Counted from the stretch's first letter, positions 34,692 to 46,959 are shown. The stretch is 64,000 bases of DNA from Phyto melanocephala (GCA_941918925.1 OW799235.1:107773947-107837946), one strand, 5' to 3'. A program made the numbers and translations. The notes: generated from the letters alone by a model not told the origin.

Positions 34692-36279
34692 AAGGGTGTC
34701 TCAGTAAGAATGCACTATTTAATTTTAAAATAATAACACCTATTTTTTGAGATTGTTGTGTTTTTTTTTATTGGATTGCAAACAACAAATGATACGATTA
34801 AGGCTGAAAACATAGCCGTCAATTGGCCTCCACGGCTATGATGACACGCCAAAAGGCTTTTCATGAAAGTTTCGAGAACTTTCTCAGAAAGATGTTTTGA
34901 TATCTCACCGATAACGCGTTGGATCTCAAATAAGAGCTCAGAGGCCAAATTACGGTATTTGATCACGATCGAAATTTTACTCGAACGATCGAGTTTGCTG
35001 TGCTTTAGGTATTTTAATTTTAATTTTTTTAATTTTAATTAATTTTAATTTTTTTAAGTATTTTGACAGCTGGAATATAAAAATGAGTATCTTCAAATTG
35101 TCACCTTTGTGATTAGGGTTTACCTCTTCCATATTATTGTATTTCGTTGTCATTTTTCAAGGTTGCCAATGTCTAAATATTTTTAATAATCATTTAAATA
35201 TTTAATTGTGTTAATAAACATAAAATAGAAAAATATTTTTTCTTTTTATCATCCTAAAATGTTAAAAAAAAAGAAACTTAAATCTAAAAAATATCTGTGA
35301 AAATGAATGTAAGATATGTTAACCGGCTACATATTTGAGCCGATTTAAGCCGAAACAAGTCAGCGGCGGCTTGAGCACTCCAAAAAAAGTCGGCGGCGGC
35401 TCTTAGCCGGCTTTGAGCCGATCGAATGGTTTCTCTGACCGCGGTTAATCGCATAATCTTAGTGGCCTGGTGACTTCAGAAGCTCTTAAGATAATTTGTT
35501 CTGTAAATCGTTGGAGCGATAAGTGGATTGTTTAATGTACGCAGTAGCACTTGACACCGCCTGTCGCTAATATCCATTCCGTTCAGTTGTTCCTGTAACA
35601 AATGTCGCTCACGGTCACTGCAGTTTTGACCTCATCTTCTAAAATGTAAGTCCCAATCACGCCGCCCATTCAAAATCTGCACCATACAGTTGCTCGTTGT
35701 AAGTGCATTTGTTTTTTATGGATTGCATGACAATTTTTTAAGACCTAACTTCGACAAGTTTCTCTGTTCACGAAACCATTTAGATGAAATTGTTATTGGC
35801 TCCACTATGGGCCATTACCCATTTAACGAATTGCCGGCGCTTTCCATGGTTTGCAGCTTTGTTGTACGTTAGTTGAATTTTGTACCTATGGCTTTTGTCA
35901 AAATTCGATGCGCAGTGTTTTTTGAATTTTAAGTTGTTGATAACGATTTCCAACTGATGTTTTCAAGGTTTTCGGCGACTCTTTCGTTTACAACAGCAAT
36001 GTTTTCACCACACCGACCAACACGTTGACACACAGGAGTCTTGCTATCCATAAGCCACCCAGTTTTTTCAAATTGCTTGACTACTCTCCGAATGAATAAT
36101 ACATTAGCTGTACTTTATCGACTGAAAATCCTTTAAAGTTTGAGAGCGGTCTCAGCATAACTTTCCAAATTTTCAATATACTTTGGTAAAGCTGTTCATA
36201 GTGATAGCTGTCAAACTTCAGAGTTAGCACTTACACAAAAAAAAAATTTCACTGGGTTTAAAGTGCGACTGTTAAACCC
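34692..36279 (-). mobile_element. Decayed, nearly full-length mariner-like element with insertions
   Basis: Ends AAGGGTGTCTCAGTAAG (left) and, reversed, GGGTTTAACAGTCGCAC (right) are similar, with TA outside each. A second pair of matching ends, CAGGGTGGCCCA at 34610 and reversed TGTGGCCCAG near 36293, encloses it, so the true boundary could be wider. The minus strand encodes, from right to left, a full transposase in pieces (next entry). A roughly 480-bp block between about 34960 and 35440 looks like a later insertion. Confidence 0.65.
34820..36110 (-). pseudogene. Mariner-like transposase pseudogene in several frames
   Basis: From the N-terminal side: VVKQFEKTGWLMDSKTPVCQ and GRCGENIAVVNE (helix-turn-helix linker, near 36000), then FHLNGFVNRETC (after the first catalytic Asp), MHLQRATVWCRF, MGGVIGTYILEDE and AVTVSD (35600-35790). 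VTRPLRLCD*P follows near 35460 (decayed VNWPPRSCDLTP). After the insertion the C-terminus resumes: EIQRVIGEISKHLSEKVLET and LACHHSRGGQL (34830-34930). Stops and frameshifts throughout. It is the longest transposase in the window by coverage and is non-functional. Confidence 0.7.
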
Positions 36280-37356
36280 TATGCTGGGCCACAGTTACAC
36301 AAAAATGTCTGTAAATATTATATTTAGAATTTATTTACGCAAACTCTATATTTAAAAAAAGAATTTGTACGAGAACGTTAAACACAAATTTTCAATACTG
36401 ATTTAAACGTCATGCGGTTGTCTGCTTCCGCAAGTCGATTATTGTTTGTGTTCAGTTTGGTTTACCATCTTATCTATCTATATATTCACAGCTCATAGAG
36501 ACATTTTTCCTTTATTTTTTAAAGCTTTCCATGAAAAGTATTTAATTTTTTAGGAAATCAAAAAGTTCTTGAAGTAGTTGTTTAAAGTAACAAAAATTGG
36601 GTATCACTTCACTAAACAAAATATGTTTGGCTTATTTTGAAACAACGCAAGCTTAGTTCAAACTTCTAAACGAAAATAGTAAAAAAAAGCATCAACAACG
36701 CGAAAACATGAAACATTTTACTGATTTATTTTAGGGAAATCAATCAATCTACAATGAAATGTAACAAGGATATGGTGATGTCATGCAAAGTTTTACGAAG
36801 AACAATAGATCACTGAAGAAAGAAGAATAAGCGAACTTGAAAGAACTTTTTTCCGTTTCAAATAAAAAAAAATAACAAGTTTGCATGAAACGATTAAAGT
36901 GAAACAAATATATTTTAAGTATGTTCTGAATTGTCACGATTTTTTATTTTTTTTCCAAAGAAAAAACTCGCAAAAATTAAGAAACAAAAAATTAATATTT
37001 GCAAACATTTTGACAAAGCTGAACTTTTTTTGCTTGGGCCTTTAGCAAAATCCTATCCTAAACAGCTGATTGCCATCTATTGTCGCCATGGGACCTTCAC
37101 TAGTAGCGACTCTTGGACACAAAATTTTCCTAAAAATTTAGTCATTGTTTAAATTTTAAATAAATATAATTTATTAAAAATTACTTTTTTTTTATTTTTC
37201 TACTGTCAAATTACACCTTTTCTCCAGGCTCCAATGGGTGGTTAAAATTTTTGCCGTTCAGATTTTAATATAGCAGAAAAATGGGAGTGACAAAACTTCA
37301 AACCATTTTTCATGCATGTTCACAAATTATAGAATGTTTAGGGCCATGGCAAATTA
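36280..37356. other. AT-rich spacer
   Basis: No repeat or gene recognised. Confidence 0.4.
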
Positions 37357-37486
37357 TCGCCTGTGTTCTGCATTCCGAGTGAAATTAAATCACTCGAAAT
37401 TAATTTGAAATTAATGTTATAAGCAATAACACTACAATGGCAATTCCGAGTGATTTAATTTCACTCGGAATACAGAACCCAGGCGA
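37357..37486. mobile_element. Small TA-flanked MITE (130 bp)
   Basis: Left arm TCGCCTGTGTTCTGCATTCC / GAGTGAAATTAAATCACTCG. Right arm, reversed, TCGCCTGGGTTCTGTATTCC / GAGTGAAATTAAATCACTCG. TA flanks both ends. The arms themselves contain a nested palindrome (CGAGTGAAATTAAATCACTCG-like). No coding capacity. Confidence 0.8.
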
Positions 37487-37539
37487 TACGCCTGATATAA
37501 TTACGTTGGGTTGAAAAGGAGGGACATTAAAAACCCAAA

Positions 37540-38640
37540 CCCGTGACAGATATATACTTATGCCAGTTGGGGAGAAATTCATTTAATAAAAGCATAACTC
37601 CAAACGTGTTTATCTCTCGACGAGGTCAAAAATCGAGACCTTACAATGTTTTTCCTTGGATATTCCAATTTGAATTCCTTGGGTATTCCAAGTTCGCCAT
37701 AGTGTATACGTTAAAGATACCCCAAATGAAGGACATTAATAAAGATATTTTTTTAACTGTTATCATGTTCTTCTGCTCTATAGTCGTTTCATCCAACAAT
37801 CTAACGCCAGCTAGATGAATTCTCATGTCTGTGTGACCTGGTTTTACACTAGTTAGTCTTCTAAATGTTGGTTCATTTAGTTTCAAAATCTTCTTTGATT
37901 TTTCAACATTTGGGTCACCGAAAGTATGTTTGTCACCTTACCGTCAGAGGTATTTTGCCACTTTCTGAAGTGTTTCCCTATCGCTTAAAGTTTAAGTTAA
38001 TTTTTTAACCTCCAATGTGATGGTATTTAAAAATGATTCCATTTTATATAATTTGTCGGTTTCTTCATATGCGATTGTATCGTTATGGCCTGATATCCGT
38101 ATTATCTCTAGACGTTCACAATTCGTGCGCTATTTTATCTCAAGCTTATATTGCAACACATTTCAAGATTCAACCTAAAATTCAATACGGTGTTTAAAAT
38201 TGATTGGCTATTCGTAAAGATATGAATCTGAGCTTCATTATCAGACTCCTTTATTAATTTATTGCTGCCGTAAATACCATAATATCAGCCTGAAAAACAA
38301 TATTTTGGGCTGGTAGATGGGTGCATTTACCTCTGTTTTGGTTAATGCAATATAAAGGGTTTATCCCTTTACAGTTCGGTCACCAATCTTCGATTCGTCC
38401 CCACTTTTTTACCCTTATTACTTCATCCCTTTCTCCCTCATCTACTATTATGGTGATGCAGTAACGTTTTCATATTTTGTTGGGTTTTGTCACATGTTAA
38501 AATATAGATTTTTCCTTCATATCTGGTTTTATTGTCTCTCACCAGCCATTCACCTATTCTTTGGATCGTTTTAAGTGGTTTTTTATTAACCTTTTTCTCT
38601 GAAGAATCATACTACTAAGGCATACGTTAGGATCAAAGAA
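37540..38640 (-). pseudogene. R1/LOA-like LINE ORF2 remnant with RNase H
   Basis: Minus-strand blocks: LKTIQRIGEWLV (RT-to-RNase H connector, about 38570), FQADIMVFTAAINKLI then IHIFTNSQSILNTVLNF (the RNase H E...D.S core, about 38190-38300), and LNEPTFRRLTSVKPGHTDMR, IHLAGVRLLDET (the GH..MR.HL...LL.. tail, about 37810). The order matches ORF2 of LINEs with a C-terminal RNase H, which copy RNA into target DNA. Frames shift repeatedly. Sister copy at 27860-28960. Confidence 0.65.
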
Positions 38641-38813
38641 TCAAAAGTAGAGTTATGCATCCTCCAATGATGGGAGTATTTTTAAACTTTTCTATGGATC
38701 ACTTTTGGGTGATTTACAAGTGTGTTTTTTTTAGAATGATATGAACCGGTTCTTTAAATTTTAATACATTCTTTAAAATATGTTATCCTTGAACGTATGC
38801 TTAAGATCAATTA

Positions 38814-39665
38814 TCTATTTATATAAAAGTGAAACTCTGTTTGTGTGTTAAGCTTGGTTTTCACTATGTCATATGAAATGACAACAAAAACTGCCTCAAA
38901 TGAATTCTCGTCAGTTTGCGTTAAATGCGTTTTCACTGCATTTTAAAAACTGGCAAAAAAACTGACGAACGACAAGCAAAAATAATTGACAACTTGTTGT
39001 CAAATTTACTTTGAAAAAAATGCTGTCATATCTGCTGACAAACTGAAATTTGGCGTTTTCACTTATTTGTCAGTTTAGATGGCAGTTTGTGTGCATAACT
39101 GACTGCAAACATAGATGACGCCATATGACAACCCGTTTTCATACAATTGCCAACAATTTGGGCGATTTGACAACAAAAATGACATAGTGAAAACCAAGCT
39201 TTAGCTATAGACTCCGAAACTGTAAAGCCGATCGTACTCAAACTTTGGCAAGTTGTTTTACACATTCCGGGAGTGTTTATGTGTGGTAAAAAGTGGGCGG
39301 GGCTACGCCCATAAAAATTGGTTGTCATTTTCAGCTACTTGAACTTCACTGATTTTTCAAAAACTTTGCACACACATATTGAGCTCTCATGATTATACTA
39401 TTTCGTGATTAGAAAAGTAGGCAGTGCCACGCTCATAAGAAATAAGTTATCATTTTTAGCTACTTGCTCTTGACCGATTTTTGTGAAACTTTGCACACAT
39501 TTTGAGTTATCATGACTTTATATTTTCTTGATTAGAAAAGTGGGCAGTGCCACGCCCATTAAAAAAAGTTATAATTTTTAGCTTTTTGCACCTGATATTC
39601 AATTTTAATTTAGAATGGATTTTTATTCATTAAGGGGCGTAGCAACGCGCGCCGGTCTTTTCTAA
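38814..39665 (+). mobile_element. Non-autonomous Helitron, second copy
   Basis: Starts A|TCTATTTATATAAAAGTG and ends GGGGCGTAGCAACGCGCGCC...TTTTCTAA|T. It shares the sequence and order of the copy at 6014 but has about three internal 121-bp units instead of five. A 350-bp MITE is inserted near its 5' end (38851-39200). Confidence 0.85.
38851..39200. mobile_element. 350-bp MITE nested in the Helitron, TTA duplication
   Basis: Perfect inverted ends AGCTTGGTTTTCACTATGTC / GACATAGTGAAAACCAAGCT. TTA occurs on both sides (38848-38850 and 39201-39203), and the sister Helitron at 6014 shows the empty site GTGTGTTAGCTATAG. A 3-bp TTA duplication points to PIF/Harbinger. The interior repeats short TGACAAC/GTTGTCA and CTGACGA/GTCAGTTT phrases in both orientations. 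Confidence 0.9.
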
Positions 39666-40263
39666 TTTGTAAATAAAAATTATTTTTTAGTAACTTTTAG
39701 TATTTCGCTTTGTTTTTTACTAAAGCTACCCGATGTGGTAGCGAGATACTGGAGGATTTAATAAGATAATTTTTATACAAGATAATAAATCTCAAGTTCG
39801 TGATTCTGGGTAACATATTTATAAAGAAAGTTTTTTATTTAAAAAAAATTGGAATGTTTGTAATATATTAATTAAAAATTTGGATTTTTTGCTAAAAGTC
39901 TGGTTGTGACTGTATTATTAAAGTTTTCTGTATATCAAATAATTAGTTTTTAATTTAAAAAAAAATTTCGAACATAAGTTCGAATTTTCGAAGATTGTAA
40001 AAAAATTATAAATTCTTTAAGCTTTTGTTAAAATTCACACGAAACCTTGAGGACTTTTTTAAATGACGGAAAACATTATAACTTTCAAACTCTTTAATTG
40101 ATTGTTATGACAAATAGAGAATTTATTGACTTATTTATCTTAATATTGCACTTACAAATCTTACAATATACAAATCTTAAGAATATTGTACTAAACGACA
40201 ATTTGCTTCAAAATAAAATCGATTTTATTTACTTTGTTTAGTTACTGTATAAATATCTCCACT
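39666..40263. other. AT-rich spacer
   Basis: Nothing recognised. Confidence 0.4.
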
Positions 40264-41092
40264 ATTTTTATACCCTTCACACAGTGAAAAAGGGTATATA
40301 TAGGTTTGTCATTCCGTGTGAAATTTCTACAATTTTCATTTCCGACCCCATAAAGTATATATTTTCTGAAAGCTTATGAATAGGGAAGTCGATTAAGCTC
40401 TGTCAGTCTGTCCGTCTGCCCGTGTGTATGTTGAAATCAACTTTTTGAAGCCCCTCGACATCGCTTGGACCCGGGTGAGGTATTTAAATATCAGAAATAT
40501 TCGGGAGTAGATCGCTATTGAAAATCAGAAACATCGGTACATAAACAACTGAGATATGAGCAAAAACCCACGACCACCTCGATTTTTTTTTCACAAAAAC
40601 AACATTACAACAACAACATACATACATACAAACGTGTATACTGCTTAGAGAAAACGTGGCATCGAATCCCACCTGAGCCAAAAAAACTTTTTTTTTATAT
40701 TTTAAAAATTTTTTTTAAAATTTTTTTTTTAATTTTTTTTTTATTTTTTTTTTATTTTTTATTTAATATATTATTTATATTTTTATTATTTTTTTTTTTT
40801 AATTTTTTTTTTTTTGTTTTATATTAATTATATATATTTTAATTATTTTTTTTTAAATTTTTTTAAATTTTTTTTTTAAATTTTTTTTTTAAATTTTTTT
40901 TTTAAATTTTTTTTTAACATACATACGTGAATTTATAATTTTACAATGGGGCGTTTTTAAATATGTATGTTTTTATATGTATGTACGTATTTCATATGGG
41001 ATAAATGGTGATACAAACTACTGTTATTGCATGACTACACGGTGTGAAGGGTATATAAGATTCGGCACGGCCGAATATAGCGTTCTTACTTG
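40264..41092 (+). mobile_element. DINE-like element with long internal poly-T, copy A
   Basis: Start TTTTATACCCTTCACACAGT, then AAGGGTATATATAG, GACCCCATAAAGTATATATT, GTCAGTCTGTCCGTCTG, TTGAAATCAACTTTTTGAAG. A 230-bp T-rich block (40683-40917) follows. The end is GTGTGAAGGGTATATAAG, the perfect hairpin TTCGGC-ACG-GCCGAA, then CTTACTTG. These are the features of Helentron-type INE-1/DINE-1 elements. It is almost identical to 51493-52263. No protein encoded. Confidence 0.8.
40683..40917. repeat. Poly-T / T-rich low-complexity block
   Basis: T-runs of 6-13 bases separated by A or AAA. The same block sits at the same place in the sister element (51903-52085), so it is part of the element, though its length differs. 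Confidence 0.85.
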
Positions 41093-41759
41093 TTTTTAAT
41101 ATGAACATTTATTTATTTAAACATTTTTTTTTATATTTTCCTTACTTTAGGTTTCTTCAGAAATGTTTTATTTATGTTTGTACATTTAAGTGTTAACTAT
41201 TGATCCGATTAAAAACTCTTTAATATATTTTTAAAATTACCACTTACTTATTAACAAATGTCCATACAAACTGACAGACTTCCTGAGACATGAAACCATT
41301 CAACCATTTATCCTTTAACGCAGACCTGGTCAAAAATATCTATAAATATACCAGTTGAGGTTGTATGTATGTACAATGTACATGTCTGACTGTATGTGTG
41401 TGTCGCAATATTATCCTTTCTGTTTATCCGGTACATGTAAACAATTTTCTCAATATAAGCGTATGCCAGGTGGTACTTATGTGTAGGTTTGTCCATATAT
41501 ATGTGTATATGACTACAATATTATTGGTTTCTGTTACCGTTCGGTCAATGAACAACAAGGGTCTCGAATAAAAATAACAAAAATTAAACATATACATGCT
41601 CATAAAATAGTCGTCTGTAAAAAATCTGTGTGTATATATTTACACAAATAAAATTGCACGTACGCCTTAAGTGTCCATATACATCAACATGTTTTCCACA
41701 ACAGTATATCATTTGGTTCATCCACTATTACCACGGATTCATTAAAGCTCTGAACGCAT

Positions 41760-42168
41760 GAATAACGGTAAAAGAGGGAAAAGAATTTTAAATATTCATA
41801 AACATTTTCGTTTGAATAAGTGGTACTTACCGATGTCCGTTTGTCCGTCTGTTGGTTGAAATCAACTTTTAGAAGTCCCCACATATTGTACAAATACGTA
41901 TTTCGAATTGAATTGCTATAGATCCACTGTCAAGATATGAAAAAAAATTTTGGATAAATGGGCAAAGTAAAAGGAGAAGATATCTTTTTAAAATTTAAAT
42001 TTTTTTTAAATATATTAAGTAACATATTTTTCGGACATGCTAAGAACACCCAAATACAACCCTAAGGGGCATTATTGCAACTTGCAGTTAGTTAAAGGAC
42101 GATTTTGTCCGACCGGTAAATGGCCTTGTATTATAAAGCCTTCACTTATGATTTGTTAATTCATTAAA

Positions 42169-42206
<38 letters not shown>

Positions 42207-43015
42207 ATAATTACAATAAAAAATTTAAGTTGCAACAATTAAAAGCGATTTATCGGTCCGAGAAAATCCTGCCTTTAACTAATGGAAAGTTGTAATAATG
42301 ACCCTAAGTCTCAAAAATTATTGCTGAGAAAAACTAATACATCGGTTAGAAATTAACTGAGATATAAGCCAAAAAATAAACATGCTTTGGTTTTTTTCCT
42401 AAAGTGTCAAATTGAAAAGCGATTTTTTTCAGTCTCTGGACAACAGAGATGAGCGATATGGGTTTCAAGAGAAAGAGCTTGACTTGTAAAATATAACACG
42501 CTAAACAAATTTTTAAAATCCTTTATAGCACCACCACAAAATGGCGTACAATAAATTTATATGTGACTCAAATCTAGTAATCAAAAATGTACCCACTTTA
42601 AACCCTTTTATATTGGTGTCAAAGGAAAATACGAGTAGAATACAGTAAAAGATTATAAGTTTAAATTCCAAGATTGCGTTCGAAATAAAATGGCGTATGT
42701 ATGGGCTAAACACAGAAACTACGGCTTTGTTCTTCTCAGCCCCACAGTATTAGTATTAAACGAAAGTGTCTAACCAGTAGAATATAGTCAACTGTGAATA
42801 AATTAAAATCCATGATGGGCCCCTAAACAAAATGGCGAATAATTTTTTGTTTCAATCCCATTAAAATAAGGTACAAAATAAAATGTCTAGATTAGTAAAA
42901 ATAAGCTAACTATGTAGAAATTCAAAATAAAAAAAATGGTCACTATACCTCTGTACACATGATGGTGTAGGGTATTATAAAATTCGTCACGACCGAATAT
43001 GTCAGTCTTACTATT
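41760..43015 (+). mobile_element. DINE-like element, longer variant
   Basis: Contains ATGTCCGTTTGTCCGTCTG, TTGAAATCAACTTTTAGAAG (41835-41880) and ends with GTAGGGTATTATAAAATTCG, TCACGACCGAATATG and CAGTCTTACTATTTTT (42969-43015). The terminal hairpin is TTCG-TCACGA-CCGAA, as in the other DINE-like copies. The 5' end is not sharp. It includes an (ATT)n microsatellite. Confidence 0.6.
42169..42204. repeat. (ATT)n microsatellite
   Basis: About eleven perfect ATT units. Confidence 0.95.
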
Positions 43016-43124
43016 TTTGAATTCACTTTGATGCAAAAGTATTAAAAGCAATGTCTATCCTTCGCGGTTAAATAAAAAGTATTAAATATGTCAGTGTTGT
43101 ACAATTATTTTATATTAAATACTT

Positions 43125-43900
43125 ATTTATTTATTTATTTATTTTGTATTCCCACACAACAAGACTTAAAGTCTTATAATTATAGAACAGGATGAGTAAA
43201 TTGAACAAGATAAGTTATTACAATATGATTATTAAAAAAAAAATGAGAAAACATTTTTGAATGGAAAAAATCTAACGAATTATACATTTTAAAGCAGGAA
43301 AATAAAATAAAATATATATACATGTATAAAAAAGAATATTAAAAATACAATCATTAAAAATAAAAGTAGAATTTTTATTATTGAAATACTCATTATTAGA
43401 TATGACTAAAATAATTAAAAACTGCTTTCCTAAACTGCGTTGCATTACTCAAAAACTGTATAGACGACGGTAGCGAGTTCCAAAGACGAGTACAATGGAT
43501 TAAAAATTGCCATTCAGACACAAGCGTTTTATATCTAATTTGAATCAGATTGTTATTTCTTCTTGAGCGGGTAAAAGTTAGGCGCCTAAACAAGTATGAT
43601 GGCTCATTAGTGAATATAATCTTGTTCATAAGTAACAAAGATCTTATTTTTAGTAGATCACAAAAACGTACTCCATAGAGTTTACTTTCATAGGGTGTTA
43701 TGTGTGATGATCGCCTTAAATTAAAAACATATCTTAGTATAGCGTTAAATGGGGAAGTTAATTTTCTTTTACTTAAGCAATCACAACTAGCGAAGACTTC
43801 GCAGCCATATAGGAGAGTTGGGATAAGGTAAGTTTTGGCAAGAAGTATACGTATGTTAACAGGGGTTAAATGCTGAGTCTTCCAAAGCGAGCATACACTT
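43125..43900 (-). mobile_element. 5'-truncated CR1/Jockey-like LINE
   Basis: The coding end (next entry) is followed on the minus strand by a 3' UTR with AAGACTTTAAGTCTT, TTGTGTGGGAATACAAAATA and a tail of AAATAAATAAATAAATAAGT. This is the usual shape of a target-primed insertion that stopped before the 5' end. The upstream boundary shows a duplicated ACACTTATATAATACATA at 43895-43932. Confidence 0.75.
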
Positions 43901-43905
43901 ATATA
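43396..43905 (-). pseudogene. C-terminal end of LINE reverse-transcriptase ORF
   Basis: About 165 residues are open: NIRILLAKTYLIPTLLYGCE (thumb: YL.P.LLYG.E), FNAILRYVFNLRRSSHITPY, LYGVRFCDLLKIRSLLLMNK, LFRRLTFTRSRRNNNLIQIR and WQFLIHCTRLWNSLPSSIQF, ending FRKAVFNYFSHI. The RLWNSLP...FR..V..Y close is typical of CR1/Jockey-like ORF2. The RT palm and the endonuclease are absent. It is the longest intact reading frame in the window that belongs to a recognisable family, so this insertion is fairly young. Confidence 0.8.
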
Positions 43906-43929
43906 ATACATAACACTTATATAATACAT

Positions 43930-46283
43930 AACACTAGATGTCGCTATAACACTGTGTCAGTATATCATAAATAACTATCTGCCTGATAAGGACCGATTTG
44001 AATAAAACCAATATTTACGAAATCATACTTGGCTCTTTTCTTTTATGGCCTAGTTTTTTTTTAATTATCTTTAGTACTTTTTGGACCTTTCCAACATTAT
44101 AGTTCAATTAAGTTGAAAGTGACATTATGAATAAAACTATTTTTATCGACTTCACTAAAATCATCCTACATGTGTTTAAATTAGTAGGACTGACAAAAAA
44201 GTTACCTAACCGCCCCCCTAAAATAATTATACGTTGAAAATTAAAATTAATTGATTTAAAATAAAATCTAAACCTATAAATTATAAAAATACTAAAAATA
44301 ACAACTTTTAAAGTACAATAATTTGCGTTGGTAACCACTGTTGAAGAGCATAACATAAAAATGCCAACTAGGCTTAAAGTCTGATGATGACCAACCAGCC
44401 ACTCAACTAATACAGCAATTGAGTACGAAACCAGTGTACTGTATATGCTGGTAATAGCAGCGAGTGGCTGTTGCTGTTGCTTTCATGCAGTTACTGTTGG
44501 TAGTCGTGGTTGAAAGCACGGTTTTTATATAAAGGACAATACCAGCAACTGTGTCAGGGTATAAGGATTTATCATTATTACACACTCTAGCAGAGACTCA
44601 CTTATAGCTGGTTGTATATATGTGTATGTGGTTTCAGTTGATTTCAAACCGACTGGTTAATGGGAATTTGAGGATTTTATTTGTACCATTTATTATACAA
44701 GAAGCAAAAAAAAAACATGTTGTTCTTTATGCTTATGGAAAAATAAAAATTCTTTATAAAGTAATGTACACTGATTTTTATTTTAACCATATCATTCTGT
44801 ATCAAAAATGCACGGTGAAGGATACTCAGCAAAATAATGCAAAATAAGTTCCAATGGATTTTTTTTTGTTTTGTTAATTTGAATGCAAAAGTTTATGATT
44901 TTATATGTACTCTTAATTTTTTCCATAATTTTTTTGTACATTAATTTGCTATTTCGATCAGATATGGTCTAAAAATATTTTAGCGAATTCATAAAACCTA
45001 TGGTTACATATACAGCTGCAAGTCCTATCATAGTATGCTTTTAAATTTATTCTAACGCCTCATGTTATCGATGCCCGCGAAACATAGGTGACACACATTC
45101 TTGAATTCTCCCAATTTACTTATCTATCATGGGTACTGTACAATGAAGGTTTTTACAAATCCAAATTTTTTAAGTTATTTGAAATGTACAGAACATTTTG
45201 TTCTAGATCCTTTTTCCAGGGAAGGGGATGAAATTCCACGAATCCGTTATTTAATCAGATATATATTAATGTCAGGACTTTTTTCTGTATTGAGGCTGGC
45301 AACGTCTGCAAGCAATTGAATAATGTTACTGGCATATTTAGGTCAAGTTTTGGACGGGCCGAGCCGATAAGTAACTAAATTTGTTTCAACAGATAACCAC
45401 TCTACCTAATGCTCCTACAACTAATGATGACATTCTTATTCTCTTCGGGAAAAGATTTCAGCTTGTTAGAGATGCTGACTAAAATTGAGTCCAGTGACAA
45501 TATCGCTACTATTTATACCTTGTTAGACAAGGTACAATGACTAAGCGGTTTTCTAACTGAACCGCTTTTAAAAACGTGAAACGGGTGGTCAAAGCACAAG
45601 GCCTAATTCATTTCTCGATTTACCCTGTACAATATCCAGAAAATGATTTCAGCGCATAAAAGTTTCTGTTCTTTTCTTTTTTAAATGAAGCCCAGGTACA
45701 ACGACAAGCCAAATTTGTTCGGTGTTCTGGTTTTTCCTTTATAAGAAAGATTTAAAGACTCTTAACCTGACATTTTTATCATTTGCTGGATCTTTTGTTT
45801 TTTTTTTTTTTTTGTATATAGGGGATAATACCTTCAAGCACATACTCTACGCATACCCATCATTCTACGCTAGAAAATTGTGTTTTCTTGAGTGCAAATT
45901 ATCCAACTCAATTTAGAGCAGGGCGTCATGATTAAAATAAAACTGGAATTTTGGGCTTAACTGTATCAAATATCTTCTTTGATAGTGATGAATTGAGCCA
46001 GTTAGTTTAACGCAAAACCATATTTATATCTGCTATATTGTCAATAATAACCTTTTTATTGAATTTCCCAATAGGTATGGTCCACTATTTAAAAACATAG
46101 ATTAAAATATGATGTCTGCTTGATATTACCGAATTTTTTTTTTTTAAAGATCTATGTATAAATGTGGTATGGAGCAGGATGTTGTTTAAGAGATCACCAA
46201 GACTTCGTAAAGTGGCACGGATCCAAGAAATGCATATTATTAATTTTACCATACAAGTCGGTCTAATGACTTATGCTAGTTAG
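43930..46283. other. AT-rich DNA, no gene recognised
   Basis: Several short frames, e.g. 45101-45319 (+), are open without domain resemblance. Region 45050-45600 is somewhat less AT-rich and could be an old retroelement, but I cannot read a diagnostic motif. Confidence 0.35.
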
Positions 46284-46520
46284 TGCAGTATAAGGTAGGT
46301 AGGGTAGATAGGTATGGCTGGTGCAAAGTTACCCTAACACCTTCACTCGGAGACCATTACGGTCCATTGTGACGCCTTAATAGAGAGAGGAATAGAATAA
46401 TAATAGAAATATTTAGAATAGAAGAGAAAGAGAAGCAGACAATTACAGAGTCTCCGGAGGAATTGAACCAAACAAACAACTGACTTGTCCTTTAATGACT
46501 TGTCCACAGGGGCACTCTAG
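46284..46520 (-). mobile_element. tRNA-headed SINE, reversed
   Basis: On the minus strand: AGAGTGCCCCTGTGGACAAG, degenerate tRNA-like region, CCTCCGGAGACTCTGTAATT, pyrimidine-rich body CTGCTTCTCTTTCTCTTC, GGCGTCACAATGGACCGTAA, GGTAACTTTGCACCAGCC and a CCTACCTACC tail. Matches the copy at 32801. Confidence 0.75.
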
Positions 46521-46959
46521 TGCAGTATAAAGTCGAACTTATGTCTGTTATATTAACAACATTTTTTTTTTTAATATTTCTAAGCAAGGACTGGTCCTTT
46601 TGACACGCTGCTTAATTTAAAACTCGACAAGATGATTTAACATTAGTTACGCAATAATAAACAACAGATTGATCACAAAACTCCAAAAACAAAAACATAT
46701 TCACCACAAACTTTTCAACATCTATCTACCTGCTCTTATTAATGAAATCGTGATATTATTGTAGTGCGATTTGAAGCCTCTATATGTTTTGGTTATCATA
46801 TCGTATAAATATTTTCTTTTATACTGTCTGAACCTGTAAAAGGCATTAATATTTGTACCATAAGAAATATCTGTATTCATCTTTATTACTTATCTATGGT
46901 CTATACCCCTGCAGATAAAGTAGCCAGTATGCATTTGAAAACATATTAGTTGTTATTAA

